Shown piece by piece: positions 12,084 through 24,890 of a stretch of DNA of 64,000 nucleotides. This DNA comes from Balaenoptera acutorostrata. Taxonomy: Eukaryota > Chordata > Mammalia > Artiodactyla > Balaenopteridae. Position 1 is the stretch's first letter, and each line of letters begins with the position of its first letter. The stretch lies in the NCBI RefSeq assembly GCF_949987535.1, contig NC_080069.1:47543269-47607268 (forward strand). The letters are read 5' to 3'. The notes under the pieces were generated by a model, which did not search any database, was not told the DNA's origin, and worked only from the letters and a program-made list of their open reading frames with translations. Position numbers and translations under genes: made by a program.

Positions 12084-13155
12084 TTGTCATTTTCACTCTT
12101 CCGTCCTCATCACCACCATTTTAGTACAACTCATCATTGCTTTCTGCCTGGACTAAAGCAGTTATTTCTTAATTTGTCTCTCTTTAACTTCTCTTGTCCC
12201 ACTATAATCACTTCAGCACAGGGTACTCATACATTGTTTTTTTTTTTTTTTTTAAAGGATTTTCTTATTTATTTATTTATTTATTTATTTATTTTTGGCT
12301 GTGTTGGGTCTTCGGTTCGTGCGAGGGCTTTCTCCAGTTGCGGCAAGCGGGGGCCACTCTTCATCGCGGTGCGGGGACCGCTCTTCATCGCGGTGCGCGG
12401 GCCTTTCTCTATCGCGGCCCCTCCCGTCGCGGGGCACAGGCTCCAGACGCGCAGGCTCAGCAATTGTGGCTCACGGGCCCAGCTGCTCCGTGGCATGTGG
12501 GATCTTCCCAGACCAGGGCTCGAACCCGTGTCCCCTGCATTAGCAGGCAGATTCTCAACCACTGCGCCACCAGGGAAGCCCTCATACATTGTTTTTAATG
12601 CATACATGATCACAGTGATAGCATTATCCTGCTAAAAATTATCAAAGGCATCAGAGATAAAGTTTATTTTCAGCAGTATCATGGATTTTAAATCCCTGCA
12701 TGATTTAGCTTTGGCTATCTCACTGGCTCAGCTAGTGCTACTTTCTCCCTATCTCCCCACACTCTGTCCACAGTGGCCTTTCAAATCTATTCTATTTTTC
12801 TGCACATTACGAATTTCACATGTTGTTGCTTCTTCAAAGGTTGTCCACTCCTCAGCCTCCCTCCATGGCCTCACTGATATTTATATATCGTCTTCATCCT
12901 TCAGAGCTCAGCTTAGATCTCTACTTCCACCTTCTTGAGACTAGATCATTGCCCTGTATATGCCTTTTTAGTATCTTATAATTCTACTTCCTACCATTTC
13001 TCATAATTTTGTTAAGTAGTTAATAGAATAAGTAGTAATTTGATATCTGTCTCCTTGATGAGAATGCAGAGGCAATGGTTGTCTTGATCACTACTATATC
13101 ACTAGTGCCCCTAGTGCTCAGTCACTATTTGATGGATGAATGAATGAATGAATGT
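12084..13155 (+). mobile_element. L2 LINE 3' end, split by a SINE
   Basis: Both sides of the SINE at 12,241-12,580 fit the L2 3' region in sense order. On the left are 'gcctggactaaagcag' and 'tcttaatttgtctct'. On the right come 'tgcatgatttagctttggc', 'ccacagtggcctttc', 'gtccactcctcagcctcc', 'ttcagagctcagcttag' and, at the end, 'gctcagtcactatttgatgg' with tandem ATGA. It is an ancient, inactive element; the frame 12681-12938 is a decayed piece. Confidence 0.75.
12241..12580 (-). mobile_element. CHR-type SINE, duplicated-unit subtype, in L2
   Basis: Antisense copy with poly-T on the left and tRNA-like head on the right. Target-site duplication CTCATACATTGTTTTT (about 12,226-12,241 and 12,581-12,596). 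The tandem 24-bp units lie at 12,349-12,372 and 12,373-12,396. A and B boxes are intact (about 12,559-12,569 and 12,517-12,527). By eye it differs from the copy at position 48 at only three sites over about 335 bp, so both come from one recently active source lineage. It interrupts an old L2. Confidence 0.95.
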
Positions 13156-13249
13156 GTGAAGAATAACCATCAATATCCAACTAGCCTTTTTTACTATGGA
13201 ACTTCATGCCGTGCATCTACTGTGGATAATTTAGATTGAGCCTAGGGAT

Positions 13250-13350
13250 TTTTTTCATTCATTCATCAAACAATGATAATTTGTCTATTATGTTCCAGCA
13301 TTGTATTAGATCAAGAATTCATAGATAAATAAAACAAATCCCTGTATTTT
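13250..13350 (-). repeat. L2 3' fragment, antisense
   Basis: 'ttcattcattcatcaaaca' followed by a 'ttatgttccagcattgtatt' and 'atagataaataaaacaaatc' pattern, the reverse of the L2 3' end. Confidence 0.5.
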
Positions 13351-13524
13351 ATTCAGATGCTACTTTCCTCTTGGGGGGTTTGGGAGAGTTTTCATGAATC
13401 CATCATAATCATTCTGGTATATTAGTAATTATAGTTCTCGTGCTACAGGTAAAAACATTGAGGATTATTAGCATCACCTTGAGCTATATTCAGAGGCTGT
13501 ATTCATCCTAAATCAGATTAGCTC

Positions 13525-13785
13525 TTATAGTATTCTTGTTAAAGATTTAAATTCCTGAGACCCATCCCACTAAATCATAATCTCCAGGGAAGGGGCAAAT
13601 ATTGATGTAGTTTGTTTTCTGGGTTGGGGGCTGCGCTGCGTAGCTTGCGGGATCTTAGTTCCCTGACCAGGGATTGAACCCGGGCCCCGGCAGTGAAAGC
13701 TCCAGGTCCTAGTCACTGGACTACCAGGAAATTCCCTAGATGTAATTTTTTAACTAGTACCACTGGTGATTCTTATCAACCATTT
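13525..13785 (+). mobile_element. MER5A-like hAT DNA transposon, split by a SINE
   Basis: 'cttgttaaagatttaaattc', then 'gagacccatcccactaaat' and 'ataatctccagggaagggg' match the MER5A pattern. The downstream part 'actagtaccactggtgattc' resumes after the SINE at 13,614-13,738. It is a non-autonomous hAT-Charlie relic with no coding capacity. Confidence 0.6.
13614..13738 (-). mobile_element. Short tRNA-derived SINE (CHR-related), antisense
   Basis: Contains 'ccctgaccagggattgaac' and 'ggactaccaggaaattccct', the tRNA-like head of a CHR-family SINE without the long body. Approximate target duplication GATGTAGTTT / GATGTAATTT on its two sides. More diverged than the other SINEs, hence an older insertion. 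It sits inside a MER5A-like element. Confidence 0.8.
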
Positions 13786-13789
13786 GAAA

Positions 13790-16230
13790 ATAATTTAAAA
13801 ATATTTGGATTGTCAGACTTTTAAAAATTATACTGTAAAATTTATTTTAGTACAACATAGAAATACTCATAGCATGCAGAAAATGTTAAACTTTTCTACT
13901 CACAGCATTGTTTAATTTACTTTAAATGACTTGTGTGAGAGAGGCCATGAAAAGGAAAATATCAAAGATGGCGTATGGAGTGTGGTTTAGGAGCTAAATA
14001 TATATTAAATTATAAAATTTTAATAGGTTTTGTAACATCAAAAGTAGATCAAAAGTGCTTTCAACTATTCTTCCATTTTCCACTGAAATAACTACTATTT
14101 AGTTTTTGTGTCCTGTTTTGTTTATCAATGATGAGATAAGGGAGAAGGCTTCATAATGCTATTTACAAAACCTCTCTGAAGAATAATACATTTAGAACGT
14201 GTATAGACCTTGTCATGACATATGGAAAGAAGAACAAATACAATTCTTATTAAATGTATATTTTTAAATGTTGGTGTGTGATGTGCAAGAGAAACCATGG
14301 GATGCTGCTCTTTTGGGAATTTATAGAATTACTGTATTATGCTTCTCATTAACTTATAAAAATTCCATAACAGTTTTTCTTATGTTTCCTGCCTCTGAGT
14401 AGGAGTCATTTGTGGGACAAATTTTACAAACTAAATTAAATTTTAAAATATATGACTAATTTAAATAATTAAAATCAGTATAATCATCAAAACCTTCATG
14501 GCCTCTAGGAATACTGTGTTCAGCTGAAGGAAAAAGGCAGCCATGAACATATTCATCCAGTCTCCACTATCTCCTACACATAATCACCCAAGATACACTT
14601 AGTGTTCTTTCTAAAGGGGAAAATAAAATATTATTATTTTATTATTAAAAATAGTAATAGAAATAGCCTTTATTAAGTCCTTTCATGGAAGGAACCCTAT
14701 GAAATAGCCTCATAATCTCCTGAAGGTTCACAGATCTCCATTTAGGAAATGTGGGTTAAAAAGAATGTAGACACCATCTAGTTCTACCTTTGGAGTATTT
14801 ATATTCAGGTTCAGAGAAGAGGTTGGCCCAAAGTCATTTTATGGCAGAACAGCCTCCTGTTTTCCGACTCCTTTCTGTTTTTAAAAAAAACATGGTCATG
14901 CTGTCTTCCTTGTCTTCAGATATGCATCACACAAATAAAAACCCAACCTCACCATGATGTCAACAGTAACATCATTTGGCTTTTGGAAAGAGCTGCTGGA
15001 ATGGGAATTAACGATGACTAGTTGGTGACTGATGAAACAGGAAATCCAGAGTCATTCCATTCTAAGGACTAATCATTGCCAGCCACTTCTCAACATCTGC
15101 TCCTTGATATCACCTCAGTATGTCCCTCATCCTCACAAGCTCTCAGTGGTCTTAAGGTACTAGAAAGTTGTAAAGGAAACACTATTCCATGGAATGGTTG
15201 GGTACTCCTGTTCTAATGCATCTGTATTACTTAGGACTATCTGTGTCTGGAGATGACTTCCGGATGGGGAGGAGTAAAGGGAATCCTCCTGATTTGTATA
15301 AAGTCATTCCAAACCCAGTCCTTTATAACAAGTATTATCTGCCAATCCTTAGAGAGTACACAGCCCTCAGAAGTTCATTTATTGAAGAAGCCTCAACTGT
15401 ACCTAGTAATTTTGGCCAGAATTTAAGGGGAATGTTTATTGCTTCCCCTATGACATAGTTCTTGCTTTCAAAATATTGGCTCAGTGAGGACGTGTTTAGG
15501 TACCCTGTTGTCCATCAGGTAAAATGCTTTGAGTTAAGGCTAACCCACTGTGCTTTGGGTGATTTTTTTTTTTTTTCATTTTTGTATTCATGAGGCTTTT
15601 AAATTAATCAGTTTTCAGCTTTCAGTCAGAACATGCTTTAACTTTGACTTGTAATATAAACATGATTGTTTTCTCCTTTTGAGAAATGTTGTTAGCTATT
15701 GCCATAGTTTAATCAAAAATCTATTCTTACTGGAATTATCTTCCATTATTCTCTTGTGATAATGAAAATTCAATACTCTGTTTCTCTTTTTAGCCTCTTG
15801 CCTTGCATGCATTTATCAAAGAGTAGAACAGATTTTAGATGACTGGAGTTTAGGGAATAACATCTTAGAATAGTGAAATTAATGTGTATTAAACAAAGTG
15901 AAGCACTCTTTATGAAGGACAGAGTGTTAATGAATCTGTAAACATTTCTGAAAGTAAATAAGCCTATGTTGATTGGTCTGGTATTTAGATTATATAAATA
16001 CACACTCTTGAATGACAAGGGAGAATTTTTCCATTGGTTGACTAATGAAAAAAATGTGAATTTTATATAATAAATTACTGTATGTACTTGGAATCTCAAA
16101 AAGAGGTATCCCTAAAATAATGTAAAAGGTAATGGTCTGGAACAGCACTGTCAAGTAGAAATATAACGTGAGCTACACATGTAATTTTAAAATTTCTAGT
16201 AGACACATTATAAAAGGGTACAGTGAAACA
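13790..16230. other. Unique sequence, no gene seen
   Basis: The frames 15189-15458 and 15770-16099 show no recognisable domain, signal or homology pattern and are taken as chance. No RNA gene recognised. Confidence 0.5.
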
Positions 16231-16245
16231 GGTGAAAATGATTTT

Positions 16246-16545
16246 TTTTTTTTAAAGTTTAATTTTTATTTATTTATGTATTTACGGCTGTGTTGGGTCT
16301 TCGTTTCTGTGCGAGGGCTTTCTCTAGTTGCGGCAAGTGGGGACCACTCTTCATCGCGGTGCGCAGGCCTCTCACTATCGCGGCCTCTTGTTGCGGAGCA
16401 CAGGCTCCAGACGCGCAGGCTCAGTAGTTGTGGCTCACGGGCCTAGTTGCTCCGCGGCATGTGGGATCTTCCCAGACCAGGGCTCGAACCCGTGTCCCCT
16501 GCATCGGCAGGCAGACTCTCAACCACTGCGCCACCAGGGAAGCCC
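16246..16545 (-). mobile_element. CHR-type SINE, single-unit subtype
   Basis: Antisense copy with a perfect target duplication GAAAATGATTTT (16,234-16,245 and 16,546-16,557). It has a single copy of the 24-bp unit that is doubled in the copies at 48 and 12,241. The head ends gcgccaccagggaagccc, with intact A and B boxes. Confidence 0.95.
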
Positions 16546-16779
16546 GAAAATGATTTTAATAATATATTTTTGATATAGTTTATCTGAAATATTATCTTTG
16601 AACATAGAATTTATGTAAAAATATTACTGAGGTATTTTTTGTCACTTTTTCATAGTAAGTTGCCAAAATCTGGTATGTATGTTTGAAAGGAAAAACTCTG
16701 CTTCTCCTTGTGACTCTCAGTACTTTTGACAGCAAGTGTGTGCGGATTTTTCCCACATCAAGTAGTTTCCAATTTTTGT

Positions 16780-17530
16780 CAGACATCAGCTAGATGTCCT
16801 ACAGATTTAACTGAATTCTGACACTATCTACCTGGAAATAGTGCAGAGCTCACAGGGTAAGGGCTCAGTCCCACAAGACTGCCCTCACTTCAGATGCCAA
16901 TTGCAAGTCCAAATTGTCACCTCTACTTCTGACCAGCCAGCTAAAAACTGGGGCTTCCCCTGATCCCCTCCTCAGGCTTGATAATCTGCTAAAAAGGCTC
17001 ACAGAACTTGGGAAACTTTTACTTACATTTCCTGATTTATTATAAAAAGGTAGAACTCAGGAGGGGCCAGATGGAAGAGATGCGTAGGGCAGTATATATG
17101 GGAAGAGGTGTGACGCTTCCATGCCCTCTCTGGGCCCACCACCCTCCCAGCACCTTCACATGTACCAAACCTCAAAGCTCATCAAATCTCATTGTTTTAT
17201 GAGTTTTATAGAGCTTAATCTCCAGCCTCTCCCCTTCCCCTTCCCCTTCCCCTTCCCCTTCCCAGAGATCAGTAAATGGTGCTGAAAGATCTACTCCTCT
17301 GATCACTGTGTATTTCTGGTGACCTGCCTCCATCCTGGGGCTATCGAGAGGCTCCCGCCTCACCCCCACCAGTCACCTCATTAGCATAAATTCAGCTATG
17401 CTCAAGAGGGGGGCTCCTTATGAACAACAAAAGTGCTCCTATCACTCAGGAGATTCCAAGGGTTTTAGGAGCTCTGTTCCAGGAACTGGGAACAAAAACC
17501 AAATACATTTTTTGTTCTAGCACAATTTTA
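16780..17530 (-). mobile_element. ERVL-type solo LTR relic (MLT2-like)
   Basis: The order 'cagatgccaattgcaagtc', 'gctcacagaacttgggaaac', 'acctcattagcataaattc', 'ggagattccaagggttttag' and 'gagctctgttccaggaactg' fits the reverse complement of an old ERVL-class LTR. No internal retroviral genes flank it, so it is probably a solo LTR. A (CCCCTT)n tract lies within it. Exact family and orientation are not certain. Confidence 0.6.
17229..17263. repeat. (CCCCTT)n simple repeat
   Basis: About six tandem copies of a 6-bp pyrimidine unit inside the LTR relic. Confidence 0.95.
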
Positions 17531-19495
17531 CATTTTTAGCACATCTCAGTTCCAGTCAGCGTATTTCAAGTGGGTAACAGTCTGTGTCTCTAGGGGCTGT
17601 TGCATTGCGCAGGTCAGGTATTGGAAGATCACTGAGTATCTAGCTAGCTGTGAGATTTAGGCAACCCACTTAATTGTTCATTACCTCAGTTTCTTCATTT
17701 GTGAGATAAATAGGTTAGATGAATTGTTTATGCTATTATTTCCAATATTAAGTTCTGTTACTCTGGAAAGTTATATTATACAACTTAAGAAAAGGCCATA
17801 TAATATATTGTTGAAAAGGTTTGTATAAGGAAAAGAAATGTAATAGGATATGCCCTCTTCAGTAAGGTACATTGTATTAAGTTAGAATAAAATGTCACAA
17901 TATTCTGTGCGTCATTATAAAATGCCTTTAATGTATGAGGAGGATTAAATTCCATGTATACCTTTAAGTCAGAATGAAGTATAATTTTGGCTCTAAGGGA
18001 TTAAAGAATTTTATTATTACACATATTTACTTCTCTAGGTTTTTTGTTTTTTAAAAAGGTCACTCTTTAATGACCAAGTGCTTTATCTGACGCTATATCA
18101 GTTTGCTCAAATAATTAAATACTCAGGGATCAAGTAACACACAGTCTTCAGAAATCAGAGAGCCCATGGATGACCTGGCAAGGCAGAAATTTTTTCTGAC
18201 TACAAAACTGTTTTAAATTAAAATATAGAATTTGTTTTTAATGAATTCTGTTGAACAAAGTAATTTGAAAAGTCAATCAAGTTGGTCAAAATTGGATGAA
18301 ACTTGCAAAAATGCTGTTTATTAAATAAATAGTTCAACATACGCAAATCTTTCCTTAGGGCAGGGAAAAACCCTGTGGTTGTTGACTATTCTTAGAAATG
18401 AAGTGTAATTTCCACTATCTTCTGGTATTTCTCATTTATATATTAATGTCCTTTTTAAAACTCAAGAGACCTTTATAACTTCCTAATGATGCAAATTGCA
18501 CAGGTGACCTTTTAAATCTGTGCCTGCTGCTGGGTTCTCAGACTACACTCTCTATTCTGAAGACTCTTAAAGGTAGAGTAGAAATAGTATTTTCTAGTTT
18601 TTAATATAAGCAATATTGTTTAGATGTTACATTTTAAGTTGTTTATATAATATGTGAAAAAATAACAGATTAATTGATTTTAACTAGCTTTTTTTTTAGT
18701 AAAATTTTGTATGAAAATTGATAGAATAAATTATAATATAGGGTAGTTGAAAGAGGTTCATATGTGAAAGTGTTTTGTAAATGGTAAAATGCTATACAAA
18801 TATTATGTATTTATTATTAGTGACAGGAATAATAATGATAAAACAAATTAGTATAGGATGTCAGATACGTTTATCTTGATATTGGTTCTGATTTAGGTGG
18901 AAAACAAGGCTTCTGAATTATCTTAGTTCTGGATAAAACTATTGTCATGATGACATATTATTTTACTGTTACTGTAAACTGCATGAATTATTTCTATAAG
19001 GAGCAGATATAGATGTTAAAATATAAGTCATTACTACAGGATCTTGATTTTGTTTATAAAATATAACAAATTATATGATTTTCTCTAAACAGTCCTTCCT
19101 ATATAACAGATTATTATATATATTAACCATAATATAAAAATCGACATATTTTTTCAAGTTTGTCTTTAAATACATGAATTATGTTCCCCATTACTTTTTA
19201 ATTCTCTCTCCCTGTCATATGAAACATAGTAAAATTCATCACACTCATACTGTTACGGTATTTATATCACTGTATGAAGTTAAGTTAGGTGATTCTGCTG
19301 AGTAAAAATAATACTGGGTTTTACAGTTAACTATTAACTACTCTTGATTTTGTACTTTTCTTTTCCTATTTTAAAGCCAATAATTTTCATAAGTTCCTGG
19401 CCATCTTTTTGGTCCTATGTACTCGTCTAGAATACTAGTGGATAAGATGGCCTTGGTTTTTAGATCTTATTACCTGATTGTGTTATGCCTGGGAC
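17531..19495. other. AT-rich unique sequence, no gene seen
   Basis: No supportable feature. A short MIR-like piece ('caacccacttaattg' then 'acctcagtttcttcatttg', about 17,640-17,760) may be a further relic. Confidence 0.5.
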
Positions 19496-19496
19496 A

Positions 19497-19765
19497 CAGC
19501 AGCGATAAGGAACACGGGCTTTGGAGCTCAACAGATTTTGGGTTGTAACCTGGCTCCACCACTTATAGGCATGAGGATTTGAATATGGTGCTTTCTCTCT
19601 CTAAGTCTCGGTCGCCTCATCTTTACAATGGAAATATTATCAATACCTAATATTATCAGTACCTAATTTATAGGAATATTGTATTATCTAATATAATTTC
19701 AGCACAGATTCTGGCAAAATACCTGGCACATAGTAACCACTCAATACGTGTTTATGATCATCATT
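19497..19765 (+). repeat. MIR, near complete
   Basis: Sense order well kept: 'acgggctttggagctcaac', 'ctggctccaccacttatagg', 'ctctaagtctcggtcgcctc', 'ctggcacatagtaaccactc', then a TTATT-type tail. Confidence 0.85.
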
Positions 19766-19769
19766 CTTC

Positions 19770-21365
19770 TTTTTTATGGTTATTATTTATTATTACTATT
19801 TTTCTAGTCATCAAGGATTGTATCGCTACGTAAATAACTAGGATGTTTTGGGGGGCCATATATAATTATTTACGCTCAAGTACTTTTGCAGTTTTCTATA
19901 TGAATTATGGGAGACTGAGGGCCAAACTACTTATTAGTCAAGAAAACATTGATCATACCTTTTAAGAATGGAAAATAGAACCCAAAACAATAATATGTGC
20001 ATTTTATCCACTTGCTTTCTCTGTGGGTCCTCTTCAAAATTTTGGAACCTATAGAAATTCAGGTATGAACCTAAGTAGTTAGTTATACCCAGGGCAAGGT
20101 GAATGGATCGAATGTGGAATTTAGAGTCAAAATTATTTAGTTATTACGGATACTCCCCTGTGATTTGGAGAAGGCAGCATTTGCTGGAATTGTCCTGTGG
20201 CCAAAGTAGACATTATCTGTAAATTATCAGGTGATTGAGAGTGGGGACTCTTCACTTTCTGTGCTGCAGAGGAGGCTTCATTTCTCTGGTGGCCCAGATT
20301 TGCAGATCTAAAGTAATACGTTACAAAGCTCTCTGGTAACTGGTGCTGGCTGAGAGCTATTTCACTCTCAACCAGCCCTTGAGTTTAAATAAAGTGGATT
20401 CGGTTTTTCTTCATTATCTGTTTAGCAAAAACAGCCATTTTGGAAGTATTACTATTTGCATGGAATTTTTCCTCTTTCTACTACTTAAGACATTTAATTT
20501 TGAAAATAATGTCTGTAAATCTAAACAGTGGAAGAGTCTGTGTTACCATGGGGGTCCACTGGCATAACTGAGAAACATAAAATAAAGAAAATGAATAACT
20601 CTTGTCAGCTGTCCAAATAGGGCATTCGTTTGTAGCTTCTGCTTTTCCTTTCTAATAATCCTTTGATAATTTCCCAAAGGATGTCATGTTTGGAGTTTCA
20701 ATCTTCAGTGCTCAAGAAAATCTAAATTTCATTCAATGTCATGACTGTCGATGGAAAGCCTGGACAAATAGGAAAGATGAAAATTGTATTTCATTTTCCC
20801 AGTCACCTTAAGTGGGACCAAAAGAATTTGTGTTTCAAGCATCTTTTTATCTGAGAGGAATAAAAAAATAACTGTGTATGTAGAAATTACAATCAACTAA
20901 TGTTTCTTGTGGAAGATAATTTCGAGATCGTAATTACAGAAAAATAAGCATCAGATGTGCAGTAAATGACTCCTGAATATATATGTGTATATATATATAT
21001 GTTATTATTACATATTATACTATATATATAAATACTATAATTGAAAATGTTGCAATTGTTCCTACTTAGTGAATTTATTATCTAAACACATCAATTAATC
21101 ACATCAGGGACAGATACCTAACAAGTTTACTGAAATCCTGACTTTAGTTGGCATCATTTAGCTTGCACGTCCGATCATTGCTTATGGCTTTCTGCCCTTG
21201 AAATTTCTGGGTTGTCATTTTGGGTTGATGAATAAACCATAGTCAGAATTTATTTCCGTCATTGTGAAAACAATTAATAAGATATGCGTACGATATTGTA
21301 CTGTCTAAACTCTCTCAGATTATGGGAAAATAGGTTGCTAAATTGTCCTTCTTTCAGTTTGCAGC
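19770..21365. other. Unique sequence with an AT microsatellite, no gene seen
   Basis: A TA/TG-rich simple repeat lies at about 20,977-21,035. The frame 20343-20567 has no recognisable domain. Nothing else is supportable. Confidence 0.5.
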
Positions 21366-21369
21366 AATT

Positions 21370-21740
21370 TAGGAATTGATCTGTGCTAAGAACTGTGTTA
21401 GGCACTTGAGATTAAAAAATGATTAAGAAAAAGTCTCTTAAGAAACAGAGATGTCAGAGACAGACATGGACATGGTAGCACCACATGATAGTGGCTCAGG
21501 ATATTTGGAAAGGAAGCCCCATGTGATTGGTGATGAACAAGTATTGAGGAAGGAATATTTCAGAGAGGAGGAATATTTGGGGAGGACTTTGTCCAGTATG
21601 GAGTTGGGCAGTGGAATGATGGACCTGAAGGACAGATGGCATGTCATGTGACAAGGCATAGAGGATGAAAGAGCATGATATGTATGGGGAATGAAAAAAC
21701 TCATTACAGTACATTGTGACAGATGCTAGCTTGGGGGTAC
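21370..21740 (-). repeat. L2-like relic, antisense
   Basis: 'gtgctaagaactgtgttagg' at the start and 'caaggcatagaggatgaaag' further on fit the antisense L2 3' region. Frames on both strands here (for example 21451-21651 and 21438-21704) are by-products. Confidence 0.45.
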
Positions 21741-21799
21741 ATTAGACAGATATGAGAGCAGAATACCTCTGTGCATCAATCACAGTGCCTGACACATTA

Positions 21800-21824
21800 A
21801 AAGTATATATATATATGTATATAA
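21800..21824. repeat. Short (TA)n tract
   Basis: Run of TA with a single TG step. Confidence 0.8.
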
Positions 21825-21978
21825 TAAACACAGAAGACTTCCCCATAGTTACACATTCTTTACATCTATCTTAATATGTAATTAAGTTATAACAATTTAT
21901 TCTTGGAGAATAAGAATTAACAATAATGGATATTGTTACTTTGTTTTAGTATGAAGAACATTAAAATTATATGAATCA

Positions 21979-22090
21979 TTCAACATTTATTCAACATGTA
22001 TTTATTGAGCACCTAGTATATGCCAGAAACTGATTTAGGCATGGGGATACAGCAATCAACAAAACAGAAGATCCTGTTTTCTCACCAACC
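21979..22090 (-). repeat. L2 3' end, antisense
   Basis: 'tttattgagcacctagtata', 'tgccagaaactgatttaggc' and 'atggggatacagcaatcaac' are the antisense L2 3' end. Confidence 0.75.
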
Positions 22091-23650
22091 TTCCATATCG
22101 TTCCATGTACTGTAGGAATCATTGCATAGTGATTGGCTTTCATAAAACTAGGTTGCATATGAAACACCATATAAGACCAAGCAGATTTAAAATAAAACTG
22201 TCATTCACCCACAAACTCATCAAAAAAATATTTACTGAATTCTAATTTTGTACCAAACATTATGGCTAAAATCTAGAAAACTAGAACAAGAAATAAAGGA
22301 TAAAGAGAATGAGAGTATAGAGACTTTGAAGTTTATTTGGTTGAAGTAATTTTTTAAAATATTCTATCATATTAAAATTGATCTTTGTAAGTATTGTTTC
22401 TTTTCTCTGCCTCTTAGTTTTCATCAGTATTTATGTGCAGATATGTAAGCAGTTTGGGAGAATGTTAAAAATAATAATAGTATTACTGCTTTATAGCTGT
22501 TGGAATTACTGTGATACGTTTGAAAGGCTATGCTCATTTACTTGACAAGAGTATATTATTGTTCAACCAAAACTACTGTGCTCTGTTCTAAGAGAGATAT
22601 TAGTATATATATTAGTAAATATAAATAGAACAGACTGTAGTGTAATCATTGTGAGTTTAATGCTGTTTTATGCCTATAGCCAAAATCCTACTGATTTTAA
22701 TTGCTTTATGAAAACTTTGTATTTTTAGTCTACTCCAAAAAATGAAGGGGTGAAAGTTTGGGTGACATGTCAGTTTACCTCCAATAAAGATGTCTAAGCC
22801 CTGGATCTATTTCCTTACAATGTGATAATCATCATACACAGAGCAGAAGGCATTTTAGCAGAATTATTTGCCATCAAATCAGCAGCACATATTTCATAAT
22901 TTAAGTCAGCTGAGTTTAGCTGAAAGACATGTCAATAGAGTTGATAGAAGTACTTTAGTTGCATTTTAGCTATATGAAAAATTCTTTCAGCATTCCATGA
23001 GTTTTTTTTCTATATTGTCAGCATTGCAGATTCTGATACAACTCTCCAAATAAACACATTTACATCCATTTTAAATTGAAAGACTGTGAATCCGTAAAGA
23101 ATATCTTTGAATCAGACTTGCATTTACATCTGTAGTATATTTGCCAAAGAAAAACAATAATCCTCATAGGTGTTGTCGTTGATCTTATTTTACCTAGCAA
23201 GATGCCAGATTATGTTTCCCATCACTTTTTCAGTTAGAAGGTGTTATAAAATAGCAGTGGGATCAAAATGATCATTGGACACCTGCTGTAGTAAGAAATC
23301 AAAATCTGTGTATCATTTGAACAAGAAGTGACAATGAGGTGAGATCTATGGTGTAAAAAAAAGGTCCTCTGGCTCATGAATGCCTCTGATAGTCATGACT
23401 TTACAGTACATTCAGAGTTACCTCTTTAGAGTAAGGCTGTGGTCACAGTTTGCATATATTCCCTGTTGGAGGAAGTGAGCAGTACTGGTTTTGCCAGAAG
23501 AGGATTGTATATTGGCTTGTAGACTGGAACCTTAGGGAACCAGGCCTAGATGATATAGGACATAGGAAGATGAAGGACTAAAAGCTGTTAGATGTGGTCA
23601 ATGCTTTGTGATCTTGAAAGCAATATCACACTAATAAAGCTAATACATTA
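22091..23650. other. Unique sequence, possible weak L2 piece, no gene seen
   Basis: A further weak antisense L2-like piece lies at about 22,200-22,300. The remainder shows nothing recognisable. Confidence 0.45.
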
Positions 23651-23654
23651 TTTG

Positions 23655-24010
23655 ACCTTACTATGAGATAACTTCTAAGGACTGTACAAACATTTTCTCA
23701 TTGAATTCTCACAGCAGTCCTTTGAGATAGGCCACTCACTTGATGGATGAGGAAAAGAAGGTGCAAAAAGTAAAACTAAATGGGCGTATTAATGATATAT
23801 TTAAAAGGGCTTTCATTCATTGAGCACTTAATATGTGTAAGCACATAACCTATCTCATTTAGCCTATATATTTAATTTTTAGGAGGTAGGTATTATTGTT
23901 ATACCCATTTACAAATGAAGAAAATTTTTGTATTGAGAAGTCAGAGAACATTCCCAAGATCCCATAGCTAATGAATGCCAGAGCTCGGATATAAACCCAG
24001 ACAAAAATGC
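23655..24010 (-). repeat. Two antisense MIR relics in succession
   Basis: The first piece (about 23,655-23,775) reads 'ttgaattctcacagcagtcc' and 'gatggatgaggaaaagaag'. The second (about 23,805-24,010) restarts with 'cattgagcacttaatatgtg', then 'aggaggtaggtattattgtt' and 'gagctcggatataaacccag'. The restart shows two separate copies in the same orientation. Confidence 0.7.
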
Positions 24011-24224
24011 CTTTTTCTTTAGTGAAATATAAGGGCTAATTTTCCTATTTCCAAAGCACCTTATCTGCCTAAACCCTATACTCTGCATTATAGAAACATG
24101 GATTTAAAACAGAAGATACTTGAGCAACTTATTGTCTAATTAGAGGCGGGACCAAAATATTCAAGATGAAGAGATGCAGTATCTTCAAAAGGATACCAGT
24201 GAGAGAGCTCCAGCCTGGGGAAAC

Positions 24225-24365
24225 AGTGTGGTCTGGTCTTAGGGAAAGTACACTTGAACTTTAAAATATAATAGAGCTAAGTTTCCATTCCAGTTTCATT
24301 ACTTCCTAATTATGCACTCATGGGAAAGTTATTTAGTCTCTTCTGAACTTCTGTGGTTAAGAAGT
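24225..24365 (+). repeat. MIR relic (weak)
   Basis: 'tcattacttcctaattatgc' followed by 'gggaaagttatttagtctct' resembles the sense MIR core. Confidence 0.4.
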
Positions 24366-24774
24366 TAACCACATCACTGGGGAAGCCATGAAACTAGGCT
24401 TTAAGTCTATGTGATATAATAGAGATCATTGCTCTTGATCATTAAACTAACAACTTTCCCAAAGTAAACATCGAATGTAACTGGTAAATGTAGCAGTGGT
24501 ATGTAAAATTTCTGAGACTAGATCTAACTTGTAGCTCCTACAGTGGACCCATATACCTTATCTGTGTCTTTGATTAGATACTTTTGTTTGGAAATGCATT
24601 AATTAATACTACAGGGAAGAAAAAATAGTGTATAAAAATTAAAACTCTTTACCCTTTTTATACTTTGAATTATTTATTTAACCTTCTGCTATTACTTTTC
24701 CAGAAGGGCATTGAATAATTATAGATTTTCTCCAGAAACATTCTTATAATTTTAACTTGCCCAGTCCCTTCATA

Positions 24775-24890
24775 TTATTGAGAAGGGGACTGAGGGCCAG
24801 AGAGGTGAAGTCTTACCCAGGTCCAACTCACAATGCCAGAACTAGGATGAATACTCAGGTTTCCAGTGCTTTTTTGTCAGTCCCACACAA
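24775..24890 (-). repeat. MIR relic, antisense
   Basis: 'gggccagagaggtgaagtct', 'acccaggtccaactcacaat' and 'gccagaactaggatgaatac' fit the antisense MIR. Confidence 0.55.

Noticed and set aside
15189..15458. 89-codon frame starting MEWLGTPV
   Set aside because: No domain, signal or exon boundary pattern recognised; chance frame in unique DNA.
17008..17369. Short frames on both strands around the (CCCCTT)n tract
   Set aside because: They lie in an ERVL-type LTR relic and a simple repeat; no retroviral gene motif is present.
21438..21714. Overlapping frames on both strands
   Set aside because: They fall in an L2-like relic and mirror each other.
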